From Catenibacterium sp. co_0103 (GTDB lineage: Bacteria; Bacillota_I; Bacilli_A; Erysipelotrichales; Coprobacillaceae): a stretch of DNA of 64,000 bases. The position numbers were made by a program, and so were the translations under genes. The stretch lies in the NCBI RefSeq assembly GCF_004168205.1, contig NZ_RCYB01000001.1, forward strand, positions 1 to 64,000, in the 5' to 3' direction. Within the stretch, counting starts at the first letter, position 1; every line of letters begins with the position of its first letter. This document shows positions 37,220 to 46,185 of this stretch, piece after piece. The notes under the pieces are model-generated. The model saw nothing but the letters and a program-made list of their open reading frames with translations. It had not been told where the DNA came from and did not search any database.

Positions 37220-38308
37220 CTATTTTTCCTCCAGTATTATATAGTCCTTAGTGGTTTTATTAAGTGGAACACCTACACCATTTTCAATAAGGACATCATC
37301 TTCTATTCTAATGCCACCTACTCCAGGTATATAAATACCAGGTTCACATGACATCATCATACCTTCTTTTAAAACTGTCTGACTCTTACTATTTAAAATA
37401 GGTCCTTCATTACTATCAGTCACACCTATTCCATGTCCAAGTCCATGATCAAAATACTCACCATAACCTGCATCAACAATCACTTGTCTCGCAGCCAGGT
37501 CACAAACACAAGCAAGAGCGCCTTCTTTAATAGCCTTTAAACCAGCAAGCTGTGCTTCTAATACAACATCATAGATTTTCTTGTAACGTTCCTCTGGTTC
37601 ACCAATAAAGCATACACGTGTCATATCTGATTGATAATTATCATACTGAATACCAAAATCAATCATAATAGGTTCATGTGCCTTCACTCTTCTACCAGTT
37701 GGTCTACCATGAGGTAAAGCTGTTCTTTCACCACTTGATACAATCGTATCAAATGACATCTGCTGTGCACCTGATGCAGTAGAATAATATTGAACTAAAG
37801 CACTGATTTCATACTCAGTCATACCTACTTTAATATGTTGAATCACCTTTGAATAGATATCATCTGTAATCGCAATCGTTTTTCTCATTGCGGCTATTTC
37901 TTCAGAGTCTTTCACAATTCTTAAATTCATAATATCTTCATCTAATAAACAAATATCAACACCCAATTGTTTCATTTGTTCATATTCATTAACTAGTACT
38001 TCATCCGCTTCTACACCTAAATTCTTACAGTTCTCTTCCTTAAGTAGTCTTTCTACTGCAGCTAAATAGTTACGGCCTGTTGTGTGAGGATTATGAAGAA
38101 CGATTTCTAAATCAAATTCTGTTTCTTTTGCTTCTGTAAGATATCTACCATCTAGAATCAAATAACCCTTAGATTGTGTAATCAGAATCTTACATCCACT
38201 TCCTGTCATTGTAGACATCCACTTCTTCATTGTTTTGCTTTTGAGTAATAAAGCATCTATGTTCTTCTCTTTTAAATAGTTCTGAACTATATCTATTCTT
38301 TTAGCCAT
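37220..38308 (-). CDS. M24 Xaa-Pro aminopeptidase-like protein
   Basis: A 362-residue metallopeptidase from the ATG at 38308; an in-frame ATG at 38344 adds 12 residues and has a worse ribosome site. An N-terminal creatinase-like domain (to about 120) precedes the pita-bread catalytic domain. Metal ligands are seen in DFGIQYDNYQSDMTR (two Asp), DHGLGHGIGV (His), CEPGIYIPG (Glu) and GIRIEDDVLI (Glu). Cytoplasmic, removes N-terminal residues before proline. It follows the PTS EIIC gene after a hairpin, so its level may be lower or separately set. Confidence 0.9.
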   Translation of the reverse strand: MAKRIDIVQNYLKEKNIDALLLKSKTMKKWMSTMTGSGCKILITQSKGYLILDGRYLTEAKETEFDLEIVLHNPHTTGRNYLAAVERLLKEENCKNLGVEADEVLVNEYEQMKQLGVDICLLDEDIMNLRIVKDSEEIAAMRKTIAITDDIYSKVIQHIKVGMTEYEISALVQYYSTASGAQQMSFDTIVSSGERTALPHGRPTGRRVKAHEPIMIDFGIQYDNYQSDMTRVCFIGEPEERYKKIYDVVLEAQLAGLKAIKEGALACVCDLAARQVIVDAGYGEYFDHGLGHGIGVTDSNEGPILNSKSQTVLKEGMMMSCEPGIYIPGVGGIRIEDDVLIENGVGVPLNKTTKDYIILEEK

Positions 38309-38333
38309 ATGTATATACCTCTTATAAAAATAT

Positions 38334-38361
38334 AAGGGGGGCAAGCGAATGCCTGCCCCTT
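38334..38361 (-). terminator. intercistronic hairpin between EIIC and M24 genes
   Basis: AAGGGG-GGCA and TGCC-TGCCCCTT pair with a two-base bulge, and a short T-rich tract follows on the minus strand. Partial terminator or mRNA-stabilising element. Confidence 0.5.
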
Positions 38362-38366
38362 TGATA

Positions 38367-39689
38367 TTAAAAATCTAAGTCTAAATCGTCTAAAATTGCA
38401 GCATCTTCGTCTAAAATAACATTATTAGTATCTTTCTTTTTAACATCTTGTCCATAACGTTTTTCATAAATCTTGAAGAATGGATACCACACAACAATTG
38501 ATGCAATCATCTGAGCCGCATTGACTACAATAGACATCATGTCGAAGTTAGTTAAGTAACCTTCTAAGAATACACCAACGTATGGAGGTGTAAAGATAGA
38601 TTTTTCCATAATTCCAAAGTACATAGCGAAACCACCAAAGCTTCCAATAATTCCACCAAAGATTACGTAAGGAATAAAGAATATAGGGTTTAATACGATT
38701 GGAGCACCAAATAGGATTGGTTCATTGATACCAAATAATGCTGGAATAAGGGCAACACGTCCTACCTGTTTTAAAGCCTTGTTCTTAGATAATAAGCACC
38801 AGAATACTAATCCGATTGTAACACCAGTACCAGTGAAGTTACCGAATGCTGATTCAGGACCTGGGCAGTAGAAATGAGGTAATGGCTGTTTAGCTAAGCT
38901 TGCAGCGATATTGTCAGCTAAGAACTGAGTTGAGATTGGGCTTGTAATAGGGCTTAATACTGATGGATGAATACCAAAGAAGAATAATAAGCACTGAAGC
39001 ATTCTTAAGAATAAATAAGCAATTGGGTTATCCATTGAACCTACTAAAGGTGCAAATAACTTAGTAAAGATTAAAGGTGGCATTGTATTGAATACATTGA
39101 TACATACAATACGTACGATTAAGAAGAAACCAATGACGATCACTGATAATGGAATCATTTCAAATGATCTAGATACGAAATCAGGAACTGATTCTGGCAT
39201 CTTGATAGTGAATTTCTTCTTTTTACACCAGCGGAATAATTCAACCGCAATGATAGATGCGAACATAGCCGCAAACAGACCCTTAGGACCAAAGAAAGTA
39301 GTATCTAATCCTCCACCTTCTTTTGTCTGGTAAGTCATGATAAAGAAAGAGATTAATGCCATGCTGACGGCACCAGGAATGTCCTGTTTATAACTGTTAG
39401 CTAAATGATATGCAATAATGATTGATACATATACTGACATTAAAGCCATACCTACATTGTATGGAATGTAGATTAAATCAAGATTCTTTAAGATCCAAAC
39501 TGATACGGGATGTTTTGCACCAATCATGTTTGGGATAGCTTCTGGAATCAAACAGAAACTACCAATGATTAGTAATGGTGTTAAGGCAACCATTGATTTT
39601 TTAATAGCACTTAAATGAACCTGTTTATCCATCTTGTTTGCAAGTGGAGTCAAGTACTTGTTCATAAAGGCTTCGAATTTATCAAACAT
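38367..39689 (-). CDS. PTS EIIC permease (cellobiose/lactose class)
   Basis: A 440-residue permease with about ten membrane segments. HPSVLSPITSPISTQFL and the conserved ALFGINEPILFGAPIVLNPIFFIPY block define the lac/cel EIIC class. It is preceded by separate IIB and IIA genes in the same operon, giving a complete three-part transporter. The C-terminal tail is acidic (ILDEDAAILDDLDLDF). The transported sugar is unknown; the linked peptidases suggest a glycosylated amino acid or peptide. Confidence 0.92.
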   Translation of the reverse strand: MFDKFEAFMNKYLTPLANKMDKQVHLSAIKKSMVALTPLLIIGSFCLIPEAIPNMIGAKHPVSVWILKNLDLIYIPYNVGMALMSVYVSIIIAYHLANSYKQDIPGAVSMALISFFIMTYQTKEGGGLDTTFFGPKGLFAAMFASIIAVELFRWCKKKKFTIKMPESVPDFVSRSFEMIPLSVIVIGFFLIVRIVCINVFNTMPPLIFTKLFAPLVGSMDNPIAYLFLRMLQCLLFFFGIHPSVLSPITSPISTQFLADNIAASLAKQPLPHFYCPGPESAFGNFTGTGVTIGLVFWCLLSKNKALKQVGRVALIPALFGINEPILFGAPIVLNPIFFIPYVIFGGIIGSFGGFAMYFGIMEKSIFTPPYVGVFLEGYLTNFDMMSIVVNAAQMIASIVVWYPFFKIYEKRYGQDVKKKDTNNVILDEDAAILDDLDLDF

Positions 39690-39712
39690 TTTAGTCCCTC
39701 CAAATTATTTTT

Positions 39713-40045
39713 TCATTTTGCCATGTCTGCTTTTCTACGTGCGATTAATACCTGTTTCATAACAGTTGCACCATCCATTTTTCCATATACTTCTTGATCA
39801 ACGATTACATATGGAATATGGTATGGTTCAATAATTGGCTTGATGTAGTCCAATTTATGCGCAATCTGTGGTCCAATAACTAATACATCGCAGTCTTCTA
39901 CTTCACTCTGTAAGATATCTACTGGAATCGCAACAAAGCTGAAGTCATCTTCATTTAGCTTTGCACTTTTTTTAACGACAGCTTTCATGCTGTCCATCAA
40001 CATAGTTGTTGAGAAACCACCTGCACAACATAATACGATTTTCAT
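39713..40045 (-). CDS. PTS EIIB component (lactose/cellobiose class)
   Basis: A 110-residue phosphocarrier from the ATG at 40045, which follows GGAGGGAAAGT; the longer frame to 40069 is rejected. The phosphocysteine is in IVLCCAGGFSTTMLM, and VLVIGPQIAHKLDYIKP is the conserved second half of the lac/cel IIB domain. It passes phosphate from IIA (three genes before the permease in order IIA-IIB-IIC) to the sugar. Confidence 0.93.
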   Translation of the reverse strand: MKIVLCCAGGFSTTMLMDSMKAVVKKSAKLNEDDFSFVAIPVDILQSEVEDCDVLVIGPQIAHKLDYIKPIIEPYHIPYVIVDQEVYGKMDGATVMKQVLIARRKADMAK

Positions 40046-40046
40046 T

Positions 40047-40367
40047 TTACTTTCCCTCCTTTGCTTCAAAGATTGTTATTAACTCTTCAATTAGATCCCT
40101 TGCTAATTGAGATGTCATGTAATGGTCCTGGGCATGAACCATTAATAACCCAACTACTGGCTTTTCTTCAGTGTCTGACATTTCAGCCTGAATAAGCTTA
40201 GTCTGAATAGAATGTGCTTCGATGTCTATTTTTCTTGCTTCATCTAATAGTCTTCTCGCTTCATCATACTCTCCTGTTTTTACTTTCTTCAATGCTTCAA
40301 AAGCCATAGATTTGCTTTGTCCTGATGAAGAAATGATTCCGATAATTTGTCTTTCCATTTCAGTCAT
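40047..40367 (-). CDS. PTS EIIA component (lactose/cellobiose class)
   Basis: A 106-residue helical phosphocarrier. The phosphohistidine is in LLMVHAQDHYMTS, and QIIGIISSSGQSKSMAFEALKKVKTGEYDEA is the usual N-terminal pair of helices of the trimeric lac/cel IIA. Only one base separates its stop from the IIB start. It follows the M42 peptidase gene after four bases. Confidence 0.94.
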   Translation of the reverse strand: MTEMERQIIGIISSSGQSKSMAFEALKKVKTGEYDEARRLLDEARKIDIEAHSIQTKLIQAEMSDTEEKPVVGLLMVHAQDHYMTSQLARDLIEELITIFEAKEGK

Positions 40368-40371
40368 GTTC

Positions 40372-41424
40372 TTAACCCTCCGTAATAAATGTTGTCATTG
40401 CCTGATATTGTGAATTATCTATTTGTATTAATTTACAAATCAATTGAATCAAATGCTGTAAGTCATTGCTATGAACCATTGAATAAGATCCATGACAATA
40501 ACGTAGTGGAATACCTAATACAAGTGCTAAGCATCCTCCCGCTTCTAAATGTGCATTACCTGCATCTGTTCCTCCACCCTTAAACATATCGCACTGATAA
40601 GGAATGTTATTCTTATCAGCCACTTCTTTAACATAGGCCAATAGTTTTCTATTAGGAGCCATTGTTTTATCATAATGAACAATCATTGGACCATGTCCAA
40701 TCAATCGGGTATTTGTATAGTTCTTTACAAGTTCTGGATTATTTGCGACATCAATCGCATATACGATATCTGGATTAATAAGATGTGTAGCTGTTTTTGC
40801 ACCACGTACACCGACTTCTTCACTACTTGTTGCAACGAAATATAAGTCATGTTCATTGAACTTCACCTGCTTTAAGGCTTCTGCAAGTACATAACATCCT
40901 GAACGGTCATCCATTGCTTTACCCATATAAACATGAGGCTGAATTTGACGCATACTTGATGCAAAGCAGACCATATCACCAATAGAAATACCAAGGTCTT
41001 TCACTTCCTGGGCTGTTTCACAGCCAATATCCACATACATATCTTTAACCTGGCCATTACTATCCTTAGTCACATTCAATAAGCCTTCATACTTACGTCC
41101 ATCAGATGTTGTCACACGTACAATCTGCATTTCCTTACTCTTATCTAACACACCACCTAATGGCATTAAATAGAGGAAACCAATATCTGAGATATATCTC
41201 ACTTCAAATCCGACTTCATCCATATGTGCACAAAACATGATTTTTAAAGGATTTAAACTACATCCCTTTTTATGAAAAATCACACTGCCTAAAGAGTCAC
41301 AATAGACTTCGTCACAATACTCTTTTAATTCATGATAGAGAATATTTCTTACTTCATCTTCACATGATGCAATACTATCTGCATCACTGAGTCTTTTAAG
41401 TAATTCATCATTCATGTTGAACAC
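40372..41424 (-). CDS. M42 family aminopeptidase (glutamyl/FrvX type)
   Basis: A 350-residue cocatalytic metallopeptidase. Ligand motifs are FCAHMDEVGF, GKAMDDRSGC, the catalytic TSSEEVGVRGA, and a late FKGGGTDAGNAH with HSNDLQH. The family forms tetrahedral 12-mers in the cytoplasm that trim peptides from the N-terminus. In E. coli the related frvX and sgcX genes also lie in PTS operons, so this link is meaningful. Its start overlaps the end of the PRD regulator gene by 17 bases. Confidence 0.92.
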   Translation of the reverse strand: MFNMNDELLKRLSDADSIASCEDEVRNILYHELKEYCDEVYCDSLGSVIFHKKGCSLNPLKIMFCAHMDEVGFEVRYISDIGFLYLMPLGGVLDKSKEMQIVRVTTSDGRKYEGLLNVTKDSNGQVKDMYVDIGCETAQEVKDLGISIGDMVCFASSMRQIQPHVYMGKAMDDRSGCYVLAEALKQVKFNEHDLYFVATSSEEVGVRGAKTATHLINPDIVYAIDVANNPELVKNYTNTRLIGHGPMIVHYDKTMAPNRKLLAYVKEVADKNNIPYQCDMFKGGGTDAGNAHLEAGGCLALVLGIPLRYCHGSYSMVHSNDLQHLIQLICKLIQIDNSQYQAMTTFITEG

Positions 41425-43312
41425 CTCCTAATTCATCTAACACTGCCATCATTTCTTCAAATGACTGGACTTCTAAAATTCTTTCTATATATTTTGGTTC
41501 ATGCATAAGCGCATAGAGCTTCTTTGTAAGAACCTTATACATTTCTATCTGATCCTTTCTTAAACAAATCATGAATACGAGTTTGACTGTTTTCTCGTGA
41601 GATTCAAATGGGTTCTTTAAGATTCTTACAGATATCATGTTTTTTAATGCATCTGTTTCTAATGGGTGAGGAATACAGATTCCATTCATATAAATCGTAC
41701 TGACATAGGATTCACGTTCTAATACAAGATCCGCAAATCCCTTCTTCCCATAGCCTTGTTCTTCTAATTCAATCGCCATACGATAAATCAAATTCTCATA
41801 ATCATCATCTTCATCTATCTTAAAGAAATCTTTAGAGAAGAATGACTGATACATTGGTTTATCATTGACCAACGTATAAGGATCATAGTCATCTGTCTGT
41901 AAGATCTGCTTAATACGCTGTAAATCCTTATCATCCAGTAATTCCTTGATATAGATAATAGGTGCCTGGATATCAAAAGAAAGCGGCATAATTGTAAATA
42001 CAAGGTCAGGACAATAATCTAGTAAAGCATCCTGTTGTAAGAATGAGAATGTCTTGACTGTTGCTTTTGGAAAAAGTGATTCTATCTGCAGTTTGATCAT
42101 ATAAGCACTGCCTCCTCCAGAGGAACAGACCACCCCAATACGATCATAAAGCTGTAGTTTTTGTTGTTTTTCCTTTTCCATATGTCCTGCAAAATGCATA
42201 GCGACAAATCCGACTTCATCAAAGGTTGGCTTGACATCATAGAGTTCATGAAGCATATCACAGAACTGTATGGCGATATTAAATACGACTGAATTGGTAA
42301 TACTTAATTCATTGGCTAATTCATTCTTATAGGAAATCTTGTCATGAAGACGATCTATAAGTAATGTGACATGGATGAATAACATCTTCTTAAAGTCTTC
42401 ATCTTGTAAGAATGTTGTTTCATACATTTCATCTGTTTTCTTTAAGAAGTCATTGATGACTTCTTCGAGGTTGGTACATTTAAAACCAATATTTTCTAAA
42501 CGTTTTCTAAGATTCTTATTTAAGACTGTAATGAGTCCATCCACGCTTTCATTAGAGAACTCAACATGATAGAGACCTTTCATCATATCAATCACTTTTT
42601 TAGCTAAGCGATGGATTGTGATATCTTGATATGTATAGTCTTCATCCTGTTCACTATGAATAGAAGCACTATAAACCATGATTTTTAAATAGGCTGTAAT
42701 ATTAAGTAACTCATTGTAGTTTACATTCACATTTTCCTGCGTAAGTAAACCTATAAAAGATTGTTCAACAAACTTAAAATCTCTTGTGACATCATTGACT
42801 GTTGTCTGAATAAAGAAACTGCCGTTGATGTATTCTTCTGTAAGGTACATCTTAAAATCTTGATCCAAGCCATTGATTTTAATTCCATAGTGTTGTTTTC
42901 TTTCGATTTCAAAATGATACACCTTTGCAATTCTTTCTACGATATGCATATCATTCTTGATTACTGTCTTAGATACCTGGAAGATATCCGCAATCTTATT
43001 CATTGAGATATAATCTTCTTGAATGGCAAGATATGATAATATATGCGCAGGTCTTTCATTAGTAGAAACATAGAATGTTTCATTCAATGTTTCTAAGAAA
43101 TCATTGAACAATGTTTCATTGGTGATTTCTAATAAGTATCCCTGTTCTCTTTTCATATGAAGCAAGAATCCTTTACGTGGAGAAATGCGCATGAGATAAG
43201 AAATATCAGTTTGAATTGTTCTTTTGGAAACATTGAATTTTGTCACAAAGTAATTCGTTGGCAGATATTTAGAATTGTCTCTGAGTTCTTTAAGTATTGA
43301 ATATAATCGCAC
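41408..43312 (-). CDS. BglG/MtlR-type PRD regulator with EIIB and EIIA domains
   Basis: A 634-residue PTS-controlled regulator. Domains in order: two N-terminal helix-turn-helix units (MRLYSILKELRDNSKYLPTNYFVTKFNVSKRTIQTDI and QEDYISMNKIADIFQVSKTVIKNDM), two PRD domains (about 165-375) with histidines such as IHVTLLIDRLHDKI and VGFVAMHFAGHMEKE, a IIB-like segment VVCSSGGGSAYM, and a IIA domain with GICIPHPLE near 560. DNA-binding activator controlled by phosphorylation. It is the first gene of the operon, with a TATAAT box at 43333-43338 (minus strand). Analogous to FrvR in the E. coli frv operon. Confidence 0.92.
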   Translation of the reverse strand: MRLYSILKELRDNSKYLPTNYFVTKFNVSKRTIQTDISYLMRISPRKGFLLHMKREQGYLLEITNETLFNDFLETLNETFYVSTNERPAHILSYLAIQEDYISMNKIADIFQVSKTVIKNDMHIVERIAKVYHFEIERKQHYGIKINGLDQDFKMYLTEEYINGSFFIQTTVNDVTRDFKFVEQSFIGLLTQENVNVNYNELLNITAYLKIMVYSASIHSEQDEDYTYQDITIHRLAKKVIDMMKGLYHVEFSNESVDGLITVLNKNLRKRLENIGFKCTNLEEVINDFLKKTDEMYETTFLQDEDFKKMLFIHVTLLIDRLHDKISYKNELANELSITNSVVFNIAIQFCDMLHELYDVKPTFDEVGFVAMHFAGHMEKEKQQKLQLYDRIGVVCSSGGGSAYMIKLQIESLFPKATVKTFSFLQQDALLDYCPDLVFTIMPLSFDIQAPIIYIKELLDDKDLQRIKQILQTDDYDPYTLVNDKPMYQSFFSKDFFKIDEDDDYENLIYRMAIELEEQGYGKKGFADLVLERESYVSTIYMNGICIPHPLETDALKNMISVRILKNPFESHEKTVKLVFMICLRKDQIEMYKVLTKKLYALMHEPKYIERILEVQSFEEMMAVLDELGGVQHE

Positions 43313-43462
43313 GTTTCTCCCTCCCTACAATCACATTATACAAAGTAAGCCCTTCCAACAAAAGGTAACCTTCTTCATATATACGTGCAATAAAATGTCC
43401 TTTAGTGATATTTTACCATACAGTTTTTTTAAAGTAACTTTCATAATGATTTGGGGAGATGT

Positions 43463-43623
43463 ATGATTAATGAAGAGGTGATGCCAATGAAACATATTCA
43501 TAATAAGTTAGTCAGAGATCGTATTCCTGAAATCATAGAGAATGATCATAAGACTTGTGCAAAAAGAATACTCAAAGACGATGAATATCTTAAAGTAAAT
43601 TATTAGAAGAGTGTCATGAGGTA
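43463..43623 (+). pseudogene. MazG-like nucleotide pyrophosphohydrolase fragment
   Basis: The frame gives HNKLVRDRIPEIIEND-KTCAKRILKDDEYLK, the characteristic start of a phosphoribosyl-ATP-type/MazG-like hydrolase. It then stops at a TAG (43604-43606), while KLLEECHEV continues in the next frame. So one indel plus loss of the C-terminal half have destroyed it. Start could be 43463 or 43487. Confidence 0.6.
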
Positions 43624-43639
43624 AGGAGGTAACGAAATT

Positions 43640-44543
43640 ATGAAACAGTTTTTATATCTTGATACTGATATCGTAAATTCAATTGTAGCTCAAAGTCAAA
43701 AAGGTCTAGTAACCCAAACTACTGTAGAAAAAGAAGATAACACAACTAAAAATTCTAGAAACACCGAAAATATTTCTGCTACAGGTTCTGGCAATATAGG
43801 TGGTTTTTGGAAATTTGTTGAATTAAATTCTAGTTTATCTGGTTCTGCAGAATTGTCTCATTCATCCGAAGTACAATCAGTATCTAAAGATGTTATCAAC
43901 AAAATATTACATGAACCAGCTTTTGATATTGCATATAAGTGCATTTCACCTAAAGTTATATTTCAAAATAAAAAAATATGATGAATAAGGAAATTATGTA
44001 GAAATCAAACGATATTATGATTTTATAGATTTAGATTACTTAGAAGGACTATTTACACAAGGAGGACTCATTGACTTCATAAAAAAAACAAACAAAGAAA
44101 GCTTTGAAAAAAAACTTAACCAAGCCAAAGAAGGTCTTAATCGTGAATAAATACGACAATATAGTAATAATTAAAAAAAAGAAGTAAATAAATTCATAGA
44201 AAAGAACAATAAACAATACGATGATATTGTGGCTATCATTAAAGCTATTAGAAGTTTTATGCCATACAACAGATTGTTAATATCTAAAGATGGTTACCTA
44301 ATTCCTTTAGATGGACAATATTTTAGAGTTGACCCTAAAAACCTTGGTTTTCGATACGGTGGAGAAATCACCTGTGTGGGAATAATTACTAATATCTTCG
44401 GAGAAGATGCGAACCCCAATGATAGCCAAAATGTTTTTGCCACTCTACAATATGCTGCAAACTCAGCACTAAAAGAATTACTACCAACAACCGAAAAAAA
44501 CATCTGTATTGTTCATCCAATTGCAGTCTATTATGGGGAATAG
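43640..44543 (+). pseudogene. DUF6414-type protein gene with several frameshifts
   Basis: The start MKQFLYLDTDIVNSIVAQSQKGLV fits proteins annotated as DUF6414 (family name from memory). The frame shifts near 43975, giving GNYVEIKRYYDFIDLDYLEGLFTQGGLIDFI. It stops at 44147-44149, and resumes near 44200 as KFIEKNNKQYDDIVAIIKAIRSF through to GEITCVGIITNIFGED and a TAG at 44541-44543. At least two indels therefore interrupt one gene of about 300 codons. AAGGAGG lies before the ATG, so it was once a real gene. Function unknown; neighbours are other relics. Confidence 0.6.
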
Positions 44544-44718
44544 AAAATAAAGAACATTTCTGTATTCACTATACCGATATTTAAAGTATTCTAATAAAAT
44601 GATTCGCCATAAATTGATGTGTAATATATTTCATGAAATAAAAAACACGATTTATCTCCCATATATACCAAAATCATAAAATCAGTTTGAAAATATATAA
44701 AATAATAAAACAATATAA

Positions 44719-45018
44719 CCATATAAACCGATTGATTTCTATACAGGAAAAGAATTGCAGCCTGATGATATCAGTGTAGATCATGTGATTCCTTGGTCAT
44801 TCATGTATAGTGATGATATCTGGAATCTTGTTTTGACTTCTAAGAGTCATAATTCTTCTAAGTCCAATCATATTCCTAGTAAAGAAGTGATTGAACAGTT
44901 GAATCAAAGAAATAAAGAACTTGTAGAAACAATCAACAATAGTAAATACAAAGAAGAACTGAATATTGCGATTGCGCATAGTTATGTGGATCAATTCTAT
45001 CTCTCTATGAAACTATAA
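44719..45018 (+). pseudogene. HNH endonuclease C-terminal fragment
   Basis: The open frame reads IDFYTGKELQPDDISVDHVIPWSFMYSDDIWNLVLTSKSHNSSKSN, with the DH..PWS...WNL......N.SKSN pattern of an HNH nuclease (metal-binding D/H, catalytic H, final N-xx-K). No start codon or N-terminal domain precedes it; a TAA lies just upstream. The rest, to 45018, is helical. It is the tail of a larger nuclease, perhaps part of a restriction or mobile-element protein, now dead. Confidence 0.6.
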
Positions 45019-45110
45019 TTTTTTCTAGTTTTTTGAATTTTATTGAAATTAAGTATAGAGTTTTCTACAATAATCATAGAGGAACTTAAGTAATCTTAAG
45101 TCATTCCTTA

Positions 45111-45156
45111 AATAAAAAAGCCTATTGAGATGCTCATCTCGCCAGGCTTTTTTATT
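45111..45156. terminator. large bidirectional terminator
   Basis: AATAAAAAAGCCT and AGGCTTTTTTATT pair over 13 bases and enclose a second hairpin, GAGATG-CT-CATCTC. Confidence 0.8.
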
Positions 45157-45304
45157 CGTATAACATAATATTTATAAGGGGTTTCAATTAAAGTTTTTTA
45201 TTTGTTTTTTTGTATTCATTTGCATTGATATCAGGAATTTATTAGTATACTTATAGAATGTTTTTTTCATAATATATTTTCCTTTTTGTCTGGCCTGTCT
45301 ATTA

Positions 45305-45679
45305 TTAGACAGGCTCTTTTTCTTGTATACATTCAAGTAAATCTACAGCTTCAATCTTATATAATCTTGATAAAGCTATTAGATTGGTGGTATTGGGTTC
45401 ACTTGTTCCATTCTCCCATTTAGAGACAGCTTGTCTACTTACTCCTAATGTTTCTGCGACAAATTCCTGAGTCATATTACAACGCAAACGATTTTCTTTA
45501 AGAGCTTCTCTTAAAGATTCCGCATTGATTTTCTTCTCTTCTCTTATATCTTTAGAGTTAATATATTTCTTTAGAGCTTTCACTATTAATATGAAGAGAT
45601 AGATGGATGAACAAAAGAAGAAAATCATAAATGCAATGCAAAGAATGGCAATAATATAACTAATCACTTCATAATACAT
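45305..45679 (-). CDS. membrane-tethered XRE-type HTH protein
   Basis: From the ATG at 45679 (ribosome site AAAGGAAAAG) the 124-residue protein has one long hydrophobic segment (about 5-33), a basic linker, and a C-terminal XRE helix-turn-helix: LREALKENRLRCNMTQEFVAETLGVSRQAVSKWENGTSEPN. The HTH lies at the C-terminus rather than the N-terminus, so this is a membrane-bound DNA-binding protein. It lies 15 bases after yxeA on the same strand and may be its partner. Confidence 0.75.
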   Translation of the reverse strand: MYYEVISYIIAILCIAFMIFFFCSSIYLFILIVKALKKYINSKDIREEKKINAESLREALKENRLRCNMTQEFVAETLGVSRQAVSKWENGTSEPNTTNLIALSRLYKIEAVDLLECIQEKEPV

Positions 45680-45693
45680 ATCTCTTTTCCTTT

Positions 45694-46068
45694 CTATGTT
45701 GTTCCATAGCACTTTATTTGATTTAAAGCACGTTGAGGAACTTCTGATTTTGATACAATCCTTTGGTCAGTAACTACGTTCTTTTTTGTTTTTAACTTAA
45801 TGTAAGTTCCTGGACAGTAGGTGTTAATAAATGTGACAAGCTTTCTTTCTCCTAATGCATTAAAAGATACAAGAACATATTCTTTTCCAATAGGTTGTTT
45901 ATGACCATAATCATCGATGAGCCATGATTCTCTATTCACATTACTACAAGGAATCTGTGTATAGTAGCAGTCAGATACAGTGTGGTCAGTACTTAAGTAT
46001 CTCACTGCTGTAATTGTAACTATACTGATTAAAACGATAAATACAACCAATATGCCTTTCTTTTTCAT
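45694..46068 (-). CDS. YxeA-family (DUF1093) exported protein
   Basis: The start at 46068 follows GGAGGGGTTTT; a longer frame reaches back to 46185 through a hairpin and is unlikely. The 124-residue protein has an N-terminal hydrophobic segment (about 5-22) and a compact beta domain with KEYVLVSFNALGERKLVTFI, GTYIKLKTKKNVVTDQRIVSKSEVPQRAL, the usual YxeA pattern. It has two cysteine pairs, which could form disulfides outside the cell. Function of the family is unknown. Confidence 0.72.
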   Translation of the reverse strand: MKKKGILVVFIVLISIVTITAVRYLSTDHTVSDCYYTQIPCSNVNRESWLIDDYGHKQPIGKEYVLVSFNALGERKLVTFINTYCPGTYIKLKTKKNVVTDQRIVSKSEVPQRALNQIKCYGTT

Positions 46069-46109
46069 AAAACCCCTCCAATCATTTTTTATTGAATAAT
46101 AGAAAGAAA

Positions 46110-46139
46110 ATAAGACTTCCGATGAGCAGGAAGTCTTAT
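46110..46139. repeat. 11-bp perfect hairpin upstream of yxeA
   Basis: ATAAGACTTCC and GGAAGTCTTAT around eight bases. On the minus strand TTTTCTTTC follows, so it may end leftward transcription or regulate yxeA. Confidence 0.5.
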
Positions 46140-46185
46140 ATGAGACAGGATTATAGGTATTAAGCAGGATGTGACAGAAGAACAT

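Noticed and set aside
45111-45156. Possible structured RNA gene or riboswitch
   Set aside because: The symmetric A-run and T-run around the stem fit a bidirectional terminator; no conserved aptamer core is visible.
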